64,000 bases of DNA from Mesorhabditis belari (taxonomy: Eukaryota > Nematoda > Chromadorea > Rhabditida > Rhabditidae): the NCBI GenBank assembly GCA_958450365.1, contig CAUEEP010000920.1:707501-771500 (forward strand), in the 5' to 3' direction. How positions within the stretch are numbered: the first letter of the stretch is position 1; the number at the start of each line of letters is the position of its first letter. This document shows, one piece after another, positions 63,801 to 64,000 of the stretch. The translations under genes were made by a program, and so were the position numbers. Below the pieces are notes generated by a model. It worked only from the letters and a program-made list of their open reading frames with translations, was not told the origin of the DNA and ran no database searches.

Positions 63801-64000
63801 AAAGGGGGGGTATATAAAGAGAAAAAACCCACACCCCCCCCCCGAAGGGGGGGGAAAGAATTTGCGGGGACAAACAGCAAAATTACTGAATGAAAGTGCA
63901 TTTGAGAACATACAACCATCATATAAATTTTTATCACCAATGAATTCCCGATTTTAAAAAAAATATGTTCAAGACAAGGAATTTTTTGATCTCGATTTCT
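63179..64000. other. 3' flank, homopolymer block, no gene recognised
   Basis: Downstream of the SKP1-like gene. 63640-63860 is runs of T, A, G and C like the block at 31.7-32.1 kb, probably unreliable consensus. Confidence 0.6.

Overview
This is eukaryotic nuclear DNA, and the gene content points to a nematode. Genes have many exons and many introns of only 40-60 bases. Splice acceptors are TTTCAG-like, and acceptor-like sites sit directly before several start codons, as expected for trans-splice sites. Families typical of nematodes are present: divergent Cys-loop channels, a CYP13-like P450, SKP1-related (skr) genes, an SLC17-type transporter and MSP/VAP-like folds. The species cannot be named from sequence alone. 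Exon models below were built by hand from splice signals and reading phase; most close perfectly in frame.

Layout. 0.4-4.5 kb (minus): two head-to-tail Cys-loop ligand-gated channel genes. 6.2-13.5 kb (minus): a complete 16-exon cytochrome P450 whose introns hold at least six different minisatellites and a Tc1-like transposon. 16.5-19.3 kb (plus): a secreted endonuclease/exonuclease/phosphatase-fold protein. 19.7-20.0 kb (minus): a small secreted Gly/His/Pro-rich peptide. 20.5-21.2 kb: an inverted-repeat element with a zinc-ribbon ORF. 21.5-22.9 kb (plus): oligoribonuclease. 25.1-29.1 kb (plus): an SLC17-like transporter with two alternative versions of one exon. 30.1-31.4 kb (minus): an SKP1-like gene. 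32.7-36.5 kb (plus): RNase H1-like and RRM/Tudor-like genes, closely spaced and possibly an operon. 36.6-38.2 kb: a second Tc1-like transposon. 38.7-39.6 kb: a small Cys-rich membrane protein. 39.7-40.7 kb: a roughly 102-bp satellite. 41.7-43.2 kb (minus): an unrecognised gene.

44.9-61.4 kb (plus) holds the most interesting part: three tandem paralogues of what looks like an undescribed family. Each has an acidic or basic low-complexity tail, one membrane segment, then a divergent MSP/VAP-like domain carrying a cysteine pair and predicted to face the lumen or outside. All their introns are phase 0, and several are swollen by nested transposons. 61.9-63.2 kb (plus): a second SKP1-like gene.

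The window is very rich in DNA transposons: two Tc1-like elements with unusual DD49E spacing, three DD37D (maT-like) elements, several mariner relics, a piggyBac relic with TTAA target duplication, a zinc-ribbon TIR element and more than ten MITEs, many nested. Three copies of a GC-rich dispersed repeat occur, two starting with a three-way-junction RNA-like module that shows compensatory base changes. Three homopolymer blocks (5.56-5.76, 31.68-32.11 and 63.64-63.86 kb) look like poor consensus sequence.
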